Shown here: one piece after another, positions 30,241-40,811 of the stretch
Position numbering within the stretch: position 1 is the first letter of the stretch
Layout: each line of letters starts with the position of its first letter
Assembly: GCA_000218745.1 (NCBI GenBank)
Contig: GL947595.1
Location: 900,332 to 964,331, forward strand
Length of the DNA: 64,000 bases
Source: Prochlorococcus marinus bv. HNLC2
GTDB lineage: Bacteria; Cyanobacteriota; Cyanobacteriia; PCC-6307; Cyanobiaceae
Reading direction: 5' to 3'
The notes under the pieces: generated by a model
Seen by the model: only the letters and a program-made list of their open reading frames with translations
The model's database searches: none
Told to the model about the DNA's origin: nothing
Program-made: the position numbers and the translations under genes

Positions 30241-30864
30241 TTACTTAGAATTACCTACAGGAAGTTCTTCTTTGGAATTTGTTGATACCATCCAATCTAG
30301 CACCTCTTCAGGTAGCTTACCTACTCTTGGGTCAGATGCAGGAACTTCATGAGGATCCATAACACCTTTTGGGAGATAAGTTAATTGTTTTAGAGATTGA
30401 ACTGTAGGATCAGAAGTGACATTTGTAGGTAATCTTCCAAGAGCAACGTTGTCGTAGTTTAAATTATGTCTGTCAAAGGTCGCCAATTCATATTCTTCAG
30501 TCATTGACAAACAATTTGTTGGGCAGTATTCCACACAGTTACCACAAAATATACATGCTCCAAAATCGATAGAATAGTTTCTTAATTCTTTCTTTTTTGT
30601 TTCTTTATTCATTACCCAATCAACTACAGGTAAATTAATTGGACATACTCGAACACATACTTCACAAGCAATACATTTATCGAATTCATAGTGAATTCTG
30701 CCTCTATATCTTTCTGAAGGAATTAATTTCTCGTAGGGATATTGGACTGTTACTGGTCTTCTTTTTAAATGATCGAAAGTAACTGTAATCCCGTCAAATA
30801 AATATTTACTGGCACCAAAAGCTTCTTTGATATAACTGTTAACTTTTTGGAGAAAATCTTTCAT
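30241..30864 (-). CDS. ndhI: NDH-1 subunit I, two [4Fe-4S] clusters
   Basis: Peripheral-arm ferredoxin-like subunit (NuoI homologue). The two cluster motifs are complete: C64-C67-C70-C74 in [12 protein letters not shown] and C104-C107-C110-C114 in [12 protein letters not shown]. 207 residues. It carries electrons from ferredoxin towards plastoquinone. Confidence 0.96.
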   Translation of the reverse strand: MKDFLQKVNSYIKEAFGASKYLFDGITVTFDHLKRRPVTVQYPYEKLIPSERYRGRIHYEFDKCIACEVCVRVCPINLPVVDWVMNKETKKKELRNYSIDFGACIFCGNCVEYCPTNCLSMTEEYELATFDRHNLNYDNVALGRLPTNVTSDPTVQSLKQLTYLPKGVMDPHEVPASDPRVGKLPEEVLDWMVSTNSKEELPVGNSK

Positions 30865-30929
30865 AACAGAAACCTATATATATACGTTATAACAGAAAAA
30901 TATTGTTTCTGTAAGTATTAATACTTAAA

Positions 30930-32048
30930 TTATCCCCCAAAGAATCTTGGAAGAGCCAGTTTAAGTCCTGCTGTTAATAAAAGATTTGCTAGGGAAATAG
31001 GTAATAGAAATTTCCAACCTAAATCTAGTAATTGGTCTATTCTTACTCTTGGTGTAGTCCATCTAAGCAGGATTGCTATGAAAACTAAAAGATAGGCTTT
31101 CAATATAGTCATAACTATTCCTAACGTTGCTGTTATAACTTGTATAAATGAGGAATTGATTGGGATATTTAAAATATTTGCAATAGTTTCAACTGGAATT
31201 GGGAATCCCCACCCGCCTAGATATAGGACAGAAACAAGTAATGCTGAGAGAATAAGGTTGATGTAACTACCGAGATAAAACAAGGCAAATTTCATACCTG
31301 CATATTCAGTTTGATATCCAGCTACTAACTCTTCCTCTGCTTCTGGGAGGTCAAAGGGAAGGCGTTCGCACTCTGCTAATGCACATATCCAAAAAACTAT
31401 AAAACCAACAGGTTGTCTCCAGATATTCCAACTTAAAATTCCTGCTCCACTTTGTTGATTAACTATATCTACTGTACTCAGTGAATTAGTCATCATTACT
31501 ATGGCTAATACAGATAGAGCAAGTGGTATTTCATAACTAATGGATTGGGCAGCCGCTCTTAAACCTCCTAAAAGGGAGTATTTATTGTTGGACGCATAAC
31601 CGCTCATTAGTAGACCTATTGGCTGAATACTACTTAGAGCAATCCATAAGAAAATCCCCACTCCAACGTTACTTATTAAAAGATTTTGTCCAAAAGGTAC
31701 TATTAACCAGGATAAAATAACTGGAACTAATACTAATACTGGTCCAGCAGTAAACAAAATTGAGTCTGCTTTTGCAGGAATGATGTCTTCCTTTACTAGG
31801 AGTTTTAAACCATCTGCAATTGGTTGAAGTACTCCAAGAGCTCCGGCATACTCAGGACCAATTCTTTGTTGAGCAGCAGCAGAGATTTTTCTTTCTAACC
31901 ATACAGTTACTAGCACTCCTACAACCGCAGCGACTAATACAATTAGCATTGGGAAAGGTAACCAAATAATATGTGCTATTTCGCTGGATAATCCTAATCC
32001 CTTTAACAATTCGTTAAAACTATATTCTAAATCTAAACCAGTGCTCAC
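30930..32048 (-). CDS. ndhA: NDH-1 subunit 1, NdhA
   Basis: Membrane subunit at the quinone site (NuoH homologue), 372 residues with about eight helices. Conserved loops include [18 protein letters not shown] and [21 protein letters not shown]. It leads the ndhA-I-G-E run and lies 79 bp behind gltA on the same strand. Confidence 0.96.
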   Translation of the reverse strand: MSTGLDLEYSFNELLKGLGLSSEIAHIIWLPFPMLIVLVAAVVGVLVTVWLERKISAAAQQRIGPEYAGALGVLQPIADGLKLLVKEDIIPAKADSILFTAGPVLVLVPVILSWLIVPFGQNLLISNVGVGIFLWIALSSIQPIGLLMSGYASNNKYSLLGGLRAAAQSISYEIPLALSVLAIVMMTNSLSTVDIVNQQSGAGILSWNIWRQPVGFIVFWICALAECERLPFDLPEAEEELVAGYQTEYAGMKFALFYLGSYINLILSALLVSVLYLGGWGFPIPVETIANILNIPINSSFIQVITATLGIVMTILKAYLLVFIAILLRWTTPRVRIDQLLDLGWKFLLPISLANLLLTAGLKLALPRFFGG

Positions 32049-32127
32049 AACATTTTTAATAATCTACTATATAACATTAGCTTGATTTATGGTTTAATCG
32101 CGGATTTTTTTTGGGTAGTAACTATTT

Positions 32128-33270
32128 TTATCTTTCATCTAACGGAACCCAAGATCTTGGTTTTGAACCTGTATATATTTGAGATGGTCTAAAAATTCTA
32201 TTAGCACCTAGCTGTTCTCTCCAATGTGCAAGCCATCCTGCCACTCTAGAAATTGCAAAAATAGGTGTGAAAAGATCTCTTGGTATTCCCAATTTTCGAT
32301 AAACTAGTCCAGAGTAATAGTCAACATTTGGAAATATTCCTTTTGCTCCTAACAGTGGTATAGCTTCTTCTTCAAGTTGTTTAGCTACTTCATACATTTC
32401 ATCTTTTCCGAATCTATCAAATAGTTCCTCAGCTAATTGTTGCAGTATCATAGCCCTTGGATCTTTTACTTTATATTCCCGATGACCAAAACCCATTATT
32501 TTTCTTTTGGTTAATATGGAATCTTTAATAAAAGACTTTGCATTTTCTGGTAATTTAATTTCATCTAGCATTGCAATCACGTCCTCATTTGCACCTCCAT
32601 GAAGAGGTCCAGCCAAGGTACCAACGGCTGATGCGACAACTGCATACGGATCTGTAAGTGTACTAGCTGTTACCCTCGCACTAAAGGTACTGGCATTTAA
32701 GCTATGCTCAGCATGAAGAATTAGACATTTATCAAATACCTTAGCTGCGAGAGGGTCTTGCTCCTTCTCGGTAAGCATGTAGAGAAAATTTGATGAATAT
32801 GATAAATCATCTCTTGGTTGGATGGGATCATGCCCTTTCCTTATTAGTTGAAAAGCAGCTATCATAGTCGGGATTTTTGCTATGAGTCTTATAACTGCGT
32901 TATATACATATTTAGGGTCATCTATTGCTCTTCTTGAGTAGAAAAGGCCTAGCGAGGCTGCGCTTGATTGCAGAGCATCCATTGGATGACCTGAAGCAGG
33001 GAAACATTTCATCATATCTCTAACTCGAAAGCTTAATCTTCTATGCATTTGCACTTCAGCTTCAAAATTTCTTAATTCACTAGTTGTTGGTAATTCACCC
33101 CAAATTAAAAGAAAAGCGGTTTCTAAAAAACTACTCTTTTGTGCTAATTCTTCAATTTGATATCCTCTATAAAGTAAATGGCCTTTTTGGCCATCAATAT
33201 CGCAAATTGAAGATTGAGTCACGGGAATACCTTCTAAACCTGGCTTTAAAATTAGTTTTGAGGTATCCAA
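32128..33270 (-). CDS. gltA: Citrate synthase
   Basis: Condenses oxaloacetate and acetyl-CoA at the entry of the TCA pathway, which in Prochlorococcus mainly feeds 2-oxoglutarate to nitrogen assimilation. Family motifs include HAEHSLNAS, GPLHGGANE and GFGHREYKVKDPR, giving the two active-site histidines, and FPNVDYYSG with the catalytic Asp. 380 residues, the small (type I) form. Confidence 0.95.
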   Translation of the reverse strand: MDTSKLILKPGLEGIPVTQSSICDIDGQKGHLLYRGYQIEELAQKSSFLETAFLLIWGELPTTSELRNFEAEVQMHRRLSFRVRDMMKCFPASGHPMDALQSSAASLGLFYSRRAIDDPKYVYNAVIRLIAKIPTMIAAFQLIRKGHDPIQPRDDLSYSSNFLYMLTEKEQDPLAAKVFDKCLILHAEHSLNASTFSARVTASTLTDPYAVVASAVGTLAGPLHGGANEDVIAMLDEIKLPENAKSFIKDSILTKRKIMGFGHREYKVKDPRAMILQQLAEELFDRFGKDEMYEVAKQLEEEAIPLLGAKGIFPNVDYYSGLVYRKLGIPRDLFTPIFAISRVAGWLAHWREQLGANRIFRPSQIYTGSKPRSWVPLDER

Positions 33271-33378
33271 AGTAATTTATTTTAAAAGTGTGGTATGTAA
33301 ACAACATAATAAAATTATAATTTGTTAACCACAATTATTGAAAGTTAATTGAAACGTTTTAAACTTTAGTGCAAATAT

Positions 33379-34818
33379 TTAAGAAAAGTTTATATAGGTT
33401 TTCAGTTGAATACTAGGTATAGTTTCTGGAATTTTTTGTGTGGTTTTTGATTCCAAAGTATCTAGGCTAAGAGACAGCCCATCTGCAGTAAAATAATTTA
33501 ATGAGTCAAATATATTTAAAAAATCATCATATATTCGATTATTAAAATCTCTAATAATTAGTTTGTCGTCGAGAATTAAATTACTTGTTTCTGCCTGAAG
33601 TATATTGTCAAGAATAAGTGGATCTAATGTATTTAATAATTCAGATAAATCATTACTTAGAAAAGTAAAGTTGTTTGATTCATAAACAAAAATAGGTCGC
33701 TCAGATTTATAAATTATTTTTTGATCTAAAAATTTTAAATTATTTTTTGAAAATATCGTATAAGTATAATTATTGTTTTTAAATTTATCTTGATGGAAAT
33801 CATTTAATGAAGTTAATTGATCAATAGAGAAATTATTTATTGGTCTTTTAAAACCTATAACCCAATTATTAGTCTTAATTTTAATAAATATTTTTTCTTT
33901 AATTATTTGTGAAATATCTTTAAATAACTCTTTATAAAATTGATTTTTGACTGAACTGTTTAAAAAATCCTTATAAATATTAATATCATTTGCAAATAAA
34001 ATTATGTCATCCTTTTCTTGTATATTTAAATTATTTTTATTCAAAAATTTATCATTATTATTTAATGAAAAACTATTAAGCACTAATTTATTATTTTCTA
34101 AATAAAATTGTGTTAAATAATTTATATTTTTAAAATTAAATGGTCTAATATTTACCAAATCATAAAATTGTTTATTTGTAAATAAAAATAATTTCTTATT
34201 ATTTAAGATAGTTTGATAATATTTAAATTTTTCTTCTCTTATCTTAGTTACTTTATTATTATTAATAGCTCTCAATGATTCATCAATTAAATCTTTATTA
34301 GAAGCACAAATTATAAAGTTATCATTTGTTTGAATAATATGTGTTATTAAATTAAGAGTCTTAGGTCTTGAAATCTCGATTAATTGATTAACGTTATAAT
34401 TATTATCTTCTATATTAAGAATTTTATTTAAATCAATTTCATTTTTTGTTTTAAAAATAATTAATACCTCTCTTTTTTTATTTGTTTTTTTAAATGTTGA
34501 TAATACAAATTCACCATCAAATAAATCATTTAAATTACCTTTTATATCAAAACCAAAAAATGATATTAAGCCATTTTTCATCATATTTATTTTTTTAATT
34601 TCGTTATTGGAAAACTTTTGTTTAATAAACTTATTTATTTGATTATTTTTATAGTTTGAATAAAATAATAGTTCATTATTATCTGGTATGAACTTTGAAA
34701 TTTTATTGGTTTTGATTTCAGAATTATTTAAGTTATTAGATTTGGCTTCAGATATATAAAATGTAAAAATAAATATACATAAAAGTACAGTTGTTAATAT
34801 TTTTTTAAAGTTAATCAT
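33379..34818 (-). CDS. Exported Asn/Lys-rich protein, function unknown
   Basis: 479 residues, with a hydrophobic N-terminal segment (about 7-22, ILTTVLLCIFIFTFYI) that is a signal peptide or anchor. The rest is soluble, very rich in Asn, Lys, Ile and Leu, with no cysteine pairs or catalytic motif I recognise. The layout (FIPDNNELLFYSN start, LFDGEFVLSTF, repeated mixed strand/helix units) recalls DUF3352-type exported proteins, but I am not sure. The Asn/Lys richness follows the AT bias of the DNA. It is divergent from the rhodanese gene and 108 bp ahead of gltA. Confidence 0.65.
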   Translation of the reverse strand: MINFKKILTTVLLCIFIFTFYISEAKSNNLNNSEIKTNKISKFIPDNNELLFYSNYKNNQINKFIKQKFSNNEIKKINMMKNGLISFFGFDIKGNLNDLFDGEFVLSTFKKTNKKREVLIIFKTKNEIDLNKILNIEDNNYNVNQLIEISRPKTLNLITHIIQTNDNFIICASNKDLIDESLRAINNNKVTKIREEKFKYYQTILNNKKLFLFTNKQFYDLVNIRPFNFKNINYLTQFYLENNKLVLNSFSLNNNDKFLNKNNLNIQEKDDIILFANDINIYKDFLNSSVKNQFYKELFKDISQIIKEKIFIKIKTNNWVIGFKRPINNFSIDQLTSLNDFHQDKFKNNNYTYTIFSKNNLKFLDQKIIYKSERPIFVYESNNFTFLSNDLSELLNTLDPLILDNILQAETSNLILDDKLIIRDFNNRIYDDFLNIFDSLNYFTADGLSLSLDTLESKTTQKIPETIPSIQLKTYINFS

Positions 34819-34890
34819 AATATTTATATTCTTAACAATAGATTTATTACTGCAAGTTTTATTTATTAAATTGTTAATAAGTTCTTATAA

Positions 34891-35253
34891 ATGTTAGTTT
34901 CTAAAAAAATGGAACCAAAATCAATAGATGCATATGGCTTACAAAAGTGGTTGTCCTCGTCACTTGAAAAACCAGTGATCATTGATGTTAGAGAGGATAT
35001 GGAGTTAAATATTGCTTCTTTACCTTTTACAGAAATATTTATTCCTATGAGTAAAGTATCTATTGAATTAGTAGTATCGGAATTAGAGAAATATAAGAAA
35101 AAGAACTTTGTTGTTTTATGTCATAGAGGTATCAGAAGTTATAATTTTGGTCAATGGTTACTGGATAATGAAATTGTTGATGAAGTCTGGAATTTAAGCG
35201 ATGGAATTGATGGTTGGAGCAGAGATGTTGATCCCAGTATTCCAAGATATTGA
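34891..35253 (+). CDS. Rhodanese-domain protein
   Basis: Single rhodanese domain of 120 residues. IIDVREDMEL opens the fold and the active-site loop LCHRGIRS holds the catalytic cysteine. It could be a sulfurtransferase or a redox-sensing module. The start may be ATG 34891 or ATG 34909. It ends one base from the stop of trpB. Confidence 0.88.
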   Translation: MLVSKKMEPKSIDAYGLQKWLSSSLEKPVIIDVREDMELNIASLPFTEIFIPMSKVSIELVVSELEKYKKKNFVVLCHRGIRSYNFGQWLLDNEIVDEVWNLSDGIDGWSRDVDPSIPRY

Positions 35254-35254
35254 A

Positions 35255-36505
35255 TTATTGAAGATTCTCCATTTTAGATGCGACAGTATTTACATCTTTA
35301 TCTCCTCTCCCCGAGCAATTTATAACTATTTCTGTATCTTTACTCAATGTTGGGCATAACTTATCTAACCAAGCAAAGGCATGAGCAGTTTCTAACGCTG
35401 GAATAATTCCTTCTAGTTCACTTACAAGTTTAAGTGCATCAAGAGCTTCTTGATCTGTAACTGATCCATATTCTGCTCTTCCAACTTCTTTTAGATAGCT
35501 ATGCTCTGGCCCCACTCCTGGATAATCTAATCCAGCACTTATTGAATGAGCTTCTTGTACTTGACCGTCTTCGTCTTGAAGTAGAAGGCTCATAGATCCA
35601 TGAAGTATACCTACTGAGCCTTTAGTGATGGTAGCAGCATGTTTATCAGTATTTACTCCATTACCTGCAGCTTCAACTCCAATTAACCTTACCTCTTTAT
35701 CTTCAACAAATGGGTGAAAAAGACCCATCGCATTAGATCCTCCTCCCACGCAAGCAAGTAGTATATCTGGAAGCGCTCCAAATGCCTCTAAGCATTGGCT
35801 CTTTGTTTCGAGTCCAATAACAGCGTGGAAATCTCTTACGATCATTGGGTAAGGATGCGGGCCAGCAACAGAGCCTAAGATATAATGAGTGTCTTCAACA
35901 TTTGAAACCCAATCTCTGATTGCTTCGCTGGTAGCATCTTTTAATGTTGCTGTGCCTGAAGTTACAACTTTAACTTCAGCTCCAAGTAATTTCATTCTAA
36001 AAACATTTAATGATTGCCTTTTTATATCCTCTTCACCCATATATATGATGCATTTTAATCCAAATCTTGCACAGACAGTTGCAGTTGCTACACCATGTTG
36101 ACCCGCTCCGGTTTCTGCAATTATTCTCTTTTTACCCATTCTTATTGCGAGTAATGCTTGACCTAATGCATTATTAATTTTGTGGGCACCGGTATGATTT
36201 AAATCTTCACGTTTGAGCCATATACGATTATTCGAATTTGAATTTGCATAATGAGCAGTTAGCCTTTTGGCTTCATAAAGAGGAGTTTCTCTTCCAACAT
36301 ATGTTTTTAGCAGATGATCTAACTCATTAATAAAGCTTTGATCTAGCCATGCGTCCTTAGCAGCTTTTTCTAACTCGAATAATGCTGGCATTAATGTTTC
36401 TGGAACATATTGCCCTCCAAATCTTCCATACCTTCCGTTTTTGGAAGGACGTATCAAGTTCTCATCTTTGCTATCTTGATCTGTATTAGAGATTGAGCTT
36501 ACCAA
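35255..36505 (-). CDS. trpB: Tryptophan synthase beta chain
   Basis: Joins indole and serine to tryptophan. PLP-binding K109 lies in [12 protein letters not shown]; the phosphate-binding [10 protein letters not shown] loop and GRGDKDV end are present. 416 residues, with a short extra N-terminal stretch typical of cyanobacteria. trpA is not in the window. Divergent from the SUI1 gene with only 47 bp between starts. Confidence 0.96.
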   Translation of the reverse strand: MVSSISNTDQDSKDENLIRPSKNGRYGRFGGQYVPETLMPALFELEKAAKDAWLDQSFINELDHLLKTYVGRETPLYEAKRLTAHYANSNSNNRIWLKREDLNHTGAHKINNALGQALLAIRMGKKRIIAETGAGQHGVATATVCARFGLKCIIYMGEEDIKRQSLNVFRMKLLGAEVKVVTSGTATLKDATSEAIRDWVSNVEDTHYILGSVAGPHPYPMIVRDFHAVIGLETKSQCLEAFGALPDILLACVGGGSNAMGLFHPFVEDKEVRLIGVEAAGNGVNTDKHAATITKGSVGILHGSMSLLLQDEDGQVQEAHSISAGLDYPGVGPEHSYLKEVGRAEYGSVTDQEALDALKLVSELEGIIPALETAHAFAWLDKLCPTLSKDTEIVINCSGRGDKDVNTVASKMENLQ

Positions 36506-36552
36506 TTTTGTATATGATACCTATTAAACAACTATAAGCTAATCTGAAAATA

Positions 36553-36861
36553 ATGCGAAAGAAAAATTGGATTGAATTCAGTAATTTAAATAATATTGAT
36601 AAGTTTAATAATAAAGATGAATCTAAAAATCAATCCGAGAAGATAAAAGTATTTTCTCAAAAAAAAGGTAAAGGGGGAAAGACTATTACTTTAATTACAG
36701 GGCTAAAATTTGATGATGTATTCCATAAAAAAGAATTTTTAAAGAAATTAAAAATTTATTGTAGTACCGGCGGTAAATTATGTGATGAAGGTATACAGCT
36801 CCAAGGAATGATGGTTGATAAAGTTATTTTTTTTCTTCGTAAAGATGGCTATGAATTGTAA
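36553..36861 (+). CDS. SUI1/YciH-family translation factor
   Basis: Small eIF1-like protein, 102 residues. The N-terminal 40 residues are charged and non-conserved; the SUI1 fold follows (KKGKGGKTITLITGLKF, then CSTGGKLCDEGIQLQG). The bacterial family may assist start-codon selection, with unclear physiological role. It is followed by cysC after 50 bp. Confidence 0.9.
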   Translation: MRKKNWIEFSNLNNIDKFNNKDESKNQSEKIKVFSQKKGKGGKTITLITGLKFDDVFHKKEFLKKLKIYCSTGGKLCDEGIQLQGMMVDKVIFFLRKDGYEL

Positions 36862-36911
36862 GCCAGTAAAAGCTATCATAGAATATTAAGTTTTTTGAAC
36901 CTGAGAAAGTA

Positions 36912-37532
36912 ATGAATCCAGACAAATCTGAAATTTCTAAAAAAAATATTAAATGGCATGAGATAAGTATTGATAGAAGAAAGTTAGAAAAAATGCATGG
37001 TCATAAAGGCATGGTTCTCTGGTTTACTGGTTTATCAGGCTCAGGCAAAAGTACTTTAGCTAATGCTTTAAATGAGGCATTACATTTAAAAGGTATTTCA
37101 ACTTATGTCTTAGATGGAGATAATATTAGGCATGGTTTATGTAAGGATTTAGGATTTTCAGATAGTGATAGGGAAGAAAACATAAGGAGAATAGGAGAAG
37201 TGGCAAATTTATTTATGAATGCAGGAATAGTTGCTATTACTGCTTTTGTCTCACCATTTAAAGCAGATAGAGATAAAGCAAGATCCATTATTGGAAATAA
37301 TGATTTTATTGAAATCTATTGTGCGGCAAATCTATCAGTTTGTGAAAAAAGAGATACAAAAGGGCTTTATAAAAAAGCAAGATTAGGAGAGATTAAGGAA
37401 TTTACGGGTATCTCTAGTCCATATGAAATACCTGAAAATCCTGAGATTACAATTGATACTGGAAATATTGGATTAACGGATTCAGTTCAAAAAATAATTA
37501 ATTATTTAGATAAAAAGTTTGATATTGATTAA
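36912..37532 (+). CDS. cysC: Adenylylsulfate kinase
   Basis: Makes PAPS from APS in sulfate assimilation. P-loop GLSGSGKS (40-47), DGDNIRHGLCKDLGFS, DREENIRRIGEVA and AFVSPF are all present. 206 residues, single-domain form. It ends 23 bp from the convergent purE. Confidence 0.95.
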   Translation: MNPDKSEISKKNIKWHEISIDRRKLEKMHGHKGMVLWFTGLSGSGKSTLANALNEALHLKGISTYVLDGDNIRHGLCKDLGFSDSDREENIRRIGEVANLFMNAGIVAITAFVSPFKADRDKARSIIGNNDFIEIYCAANLSVCEKRDTKGLYKKARLGEIKEFTGISSPYEIPENPEITIDTGNIGLTDSVQKIINYLDKKFDID

Positions 37533-37555
37533 TAATCTTATGAGTTATAAAATAC

Positions 37556-38089
37556 TTAATTTTGTAAAAATTTTTTTACTCCTAACTTTGTTAGATTCAT
37601 ATTTTTGTTTCTCACGCTTTTATGAAGATTTGATTTAAATGATAAATATTCAGATTTTTTTGTTTCATCAAATAGGCTACATATCTGTACAGCTAATAAG
37701 CCTGCATTTTCGCTTCCATTGATAGCGACTGTAGCAACTGGTACTCCTGATGGCATTTGAACAATAGAAAGTAATGAATCTATTCCTTTAAGTGTTTTGC
37801 TTTCAACAGGTACTCCTATGACTGGAATAGAAGTTAATGAAGCTATCATCCCTGGAAGATGAGCTGATCCTCCTGCGCCAGCAATAATTACTTTTATATT
37901 GTTTGAGTCTGAATTTTTTGCATACTCCATCATTTCTAAAGGTGTTCTATGTGCAGATAATATGCAGACTTCATTTGAGATCTTGAATTTATCAAGAACA
38001 TCTATAGCGGCTTTCATTACTTTAAGATCTGAATCGCTCCCCATGACTACGGAGACTTTATAGGATGTTTGTGTATTAGATGAAGACAA
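37556..38089 (-). CDS. purE: N5-CAIR mutase
   Basis: Purine-pathway enzyme converting N5-carboxyaminoimidazole ribonucleotide to CAIR. Family motifs are MGSDSDLKVM, SAHRTP and AGAGGSAHLPGM. 177 residues, a single domain. Divergent from chlM across 90 bp. Confidence 0.95.
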   Translation of the reverse strand: MSSSNTQTSYKVSVVMGSDSDLKVMKAAIDVLDKFKISNEVCILSAHRTPLEMMEYAKNSDSNNIKVIIAGAGGSAHLPGMIASLTSIPVIGVPVESKTLKGIDSLLSIVQMPSGVPVATVAINGSENAGLLAVQICSLFDETKKSEYLSFKSNLHKSVRNKNMNLTKLGVKKFLQN

Positions 38090-38179
38090 AATAACAATTC
38101 TATTCTTTTATTATCATGACGTGCTATTACTGGAGCGCTAGTTAGTTAATATTAAAAATATTGATTTTTTAAAAAAGTT

Positions 38180-38881
38180 ATGCCAATTAGTAACAATCTG
38201 GAAAAGGAGGAAGTAAAGGATTACTTTAACGGGACGGGATTCGATAGATGGAGAAGAATTTACAGCAAATCTGAAGATGTAAATACTGTTCAGAAAAATA
38301 TTCGGATAGGCCATCAAAAAACTGTAGATGATGTACTTGATTGGATTAAAGATGATCCAACATTTTTAAAATCATCATTCTGCGATGCAGGTTGCGGTGT
38401 TGGTAGTCTCTCAGTGCCATTATTAAAACTTGGAATTAATGATATCCAGGTTAGTGATATATCTGCCTCTATGATTGACGAAACAAAATTAAGAATCAAA
38501 AGAGAAAATTTAAATTCTAAAAAAATAAAATATAAGATATGTGATCTTGAGAATTTATCTGGTTCTTTTGATTTTGTAATATGTTTAGATGTATTTATAC
38601 ATTATCCTCAACCAGTTGCTGAGGAGATGGTTAAACATCTATGCTCATTAACTAAATCTAATTTAATTGTAAGTTTTGCTCCTTACACACCATTTTTAGC
38701 TTTTTTAAAAAGTATTGGTAAATTATTTCCTGGACCTAGTAAAACTACAAGAGCTTATACATTGAGGGAGCAAGGCATAATTAGAGCTGCAAAAGAACAG
38801 GGTTTTGCTGTTTCCAGAAAGAAGTTAAATCAAGCACCTTTTTATTTTTCAAAATTGATTGAGTTTAAGAAAAATAATTGA
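38180..38881 (+). CDS. chlM: Mg-protoporphyrin IX methyltransferase
   Basis: Transfers a methyl group from SAM to Mg-protoporphyrin IX in chlorophyll synthesis. The family start YFNGTGFDRWRRIYS and the SAM loop DAGCGVG (69-75) are clear, and FSFAPYTPF-type residues follow the DVFIHYP segment. 233 residues. It ends one base from the convergent response regulator. Confidence 0.94.
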   Translation: MPISNNLEKEEVKDYFNGTGFDRWRRIYSKSEDVNTVQKNIRIGHQKTVDDVLDWIKDDPTFLKSSFCDAGCGVGSLSVPLLKLGINDIQVSDISASMIDETKLRIKRENLNSKKIKYKICDLENLSGSFDFVICLDVFIHYPQPVAEEMVKHLCSLTKSNLIVSFAPYTPFLAFLKSIGKLFPGPSKTTRAYTLREQGIIRAAKEQGFAVSRKKLNQAPFYFSKLIEFKKNN

Positions 38882-38882
38882 A

Positions 38883-39608
38883 TTACTTAACAAGGTGATT
38901 CTCTAATGCATATCTTACAAGTTCAGTTCTGCTAGATGTACTTGTTTTTATAAATAACCTACTTACATATTTTTCAACATTTCTAATTGAAGTTTCTAAT
39001 TTTCTTGCGATCTCTTTATTCATAAGGCCCTCAGCAACTAATTGTAGAACGCTAGCTTCTCGTGGAGTAAAACTAGGAATATTTATTTCATTTTCTGGAT
39101 TAGCAGAATTATTGTGAGTGAGCATAGATCTTATTTCGGTAATTTGTTTAGCCATCTTGCTAACGTCTGTATCAGCAAATCTGGCTGCCTCTTTCAGTAA
39201 TCTTTCTTGTCTTTTAATTACATTCTTAACGCGAGCTGCCAATTCATCAGGATCAAATGGTTTGGATATATAGTCATCTACTCCTGCTAGATAACCTTGT
39301 GTTCTATCTAAAGTCATACCTTTTGCAGTAAGAAAAATTACAGGTGTACCACTTAAACGTTCATCTTCTCTTATTCTCTCTAGTAAAGAATAGCCATTGC
39401 ATCGGGGCATCATTATGTCACTGATTATTAAATCAGGAAAAAATTGTTGGGCTTTTTCCCATCCATCTTCTCCGTCTACTGCCACAGTAATTTCAAAACC
39501 TTCGTCTTCTAGAAATGTTTTTACTGCATTTCTCAATCCAGGTTCATCATCTACTAAAAGAATTTGGGGTTTTTTTAGAACCTCATTACTCTGATTTAAT
39601 TCATTCAT
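38883..39608 (-). CDS. Response regulator with LuxR-type HTH
   Basis: Receiver domain (about 14-130) with acidic D20-D21, phospho-acceptor D64 in IISDIMMP and the ISKPFDPDEL lysine, joined by a helical linker to a LuxR-type HTH (about 175-238, FTPREASVLQLVAEGLMNKEIA). The architecture fits the cyanobacterial/plastid Ycf29 (Rre1) group, which pairs with Hik2 in other cyanobacteria. I am fairly but not fully sure of that orthology. No kinase gene is adjacent. Confidence 0.85.
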   Translation of the reverse strand: MNELNQSNEVLKKPQILLVDDEPGLRNAVKTFLEDEGFEITVAVDGEDGWEKAQQFFPDLIISDIMMPRCNGYSLLERIREDERLSGTPVIFLTAKGMTLDRTQGYLAGVDDYISKPFDPDELAARVKNVIKRQERLLKEAARFADTDVSKMAKQITEIRSMLTHNNSANPENEINIPSFTPREASVLQLVAEGLMNKEIARKLETSIRNVEKYVSRLFIKTSTSSRTELVRYALENHLVK

Positions 39609-39661
39609 CTTTAAATAACTTTTTCATAAGAACTTATTAAAAATTTTATATACTAAAAATT

Positions 39662-40810
39662 ATGCTATCAAGTCCTATATTACTAGATTATCAATCTTCG
39701 ACTCCTTGTCATCAAGAAGTAGTTGATGCGATGAAACCTTATTGGAATCAAATTTTTGGAAATCCTTCAAGCAAATCTAATTTAGCGGGGATATCCTCTA
39801 GTGCAGCTTTAGAAGTATCAAGAGAAAAAATAATACAAAAATTAAATCTCAAAAATCAAAAAATTATTTTTACAAGTGGGGCTACCGAGGCCAATAATTT
39901 AGCTTTACTTGGTTACGCAAGGGATTTTCATATGAGAACTGGTTCTTTTGGCAATATTATTACTTTAAAAACGGAACATCATGCTGTTCTTGAACCTATT
40001 AGGCAATTAGCAAAAGAAGGTTTCACAATTACTGAAATTAGTCCTCAGGAGAATGGTTTAATAAATCAAGAAATTCTTCTAAAGGCGATAAAAAAAGATA
40101 CATTTTTAGTAAGTATTATGTTGGCTAATAATGAGATTGGGGTGATTCAGCCAGTAAATGATATTGCTCAAATTTGCAAATCTAGGAAAATTATTTTTCA
40201 TACCGATGCAGCACAATGTATAGGATATTTACCTTTGAATTTAATTAGCAGAAACGCAAATATGATTACTTTAAGTTCTCATAAAATTTATGGCCCAAAG
40301 GGAGTAGGATTATTAATTATTGATGAGGATATAAATTTAGAACCATTACTTTTTGGCGGTGGACAAGAATTTGGATTTAGACCTGGCACAATCCCTTTGC
40401 CTTTAATAGTAGGTTTTGCAAAAGCTATAGAAATAGCTATTAATAATACTGAAAAAAATATAAGTAAATTATCCTTATTAAGAAATAATCTTTTAAAAGG
40501 GATACTAAAAACTGGTAATAAAGTTCTTATAAATGGATCAATGAATCATAGACTTCCTCATAATTTAAATATTACATTCTTAGATTTAAGTGGTTCTAGG
40601 TTACACAAAGAGTTGAAATCTAAAATAATTTGTTCTAGCGGCTCTGCGTGCAGTAATGGAATGCCTTCTCATGTATTGATGGCGCTTGGGAGATCTTTAA
40701 AGGAGTCTGAATCCTCATTAAGATTAAGTCTTGGAATACAAACTAGTCATGATGATATTAACAACGCAATAGTGATTATTAATAATGTAGTTCATGCTTT
40801 AAGAAAGTAG
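39662..40810 (+). CDS. Cysteine desulfurase
   Basis: PLP enzyme of the NifS/IscS group that takes sulfur from cysteine for Fe-S clusters and thio-modifications. PLP Lys is K208 in SSHKIYGPKGVG, His lies in TEHHAVLEP, and the sulfur-carrying cysteine is in the SSGSACSNG loop. 382 residues. It is one base from the convergent rsmH. Confidence 0.93.
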   Translation: MLSSPILLDYQSSTPCHQEVVDAMKPYWNQIFGNPSSKSNLAGISSSAALEVSREKIIQKLNLKNQKIIFTSGATEANNLALLGYARDFHMRTGSFGNIITLKTEHHAVLEPIRQLAKEGFTITEISPQENGLINQEILLKAIKKDTFLVSIMLANNEIGVIQPVNDIAQICKSRKIIFHTDAAQCIGYLPLNLISRNANMITLSSHKIYGPKGVGLLIIDEDINLEPLLFGGGQEFGFRPGTIPLPLIVGFAKAIEIAINNTEKNISKLSLLRNNLLKGILKTGNKVLINGSMNHRLPHNLNITFLDLSGSRLHKELKSKIICSSGSACSNGMPSHVLMALGRSLKESESSLRLSLGIQTSHDDINNAIVIINNVVHALRK

Positions 40811-40811
40811 A

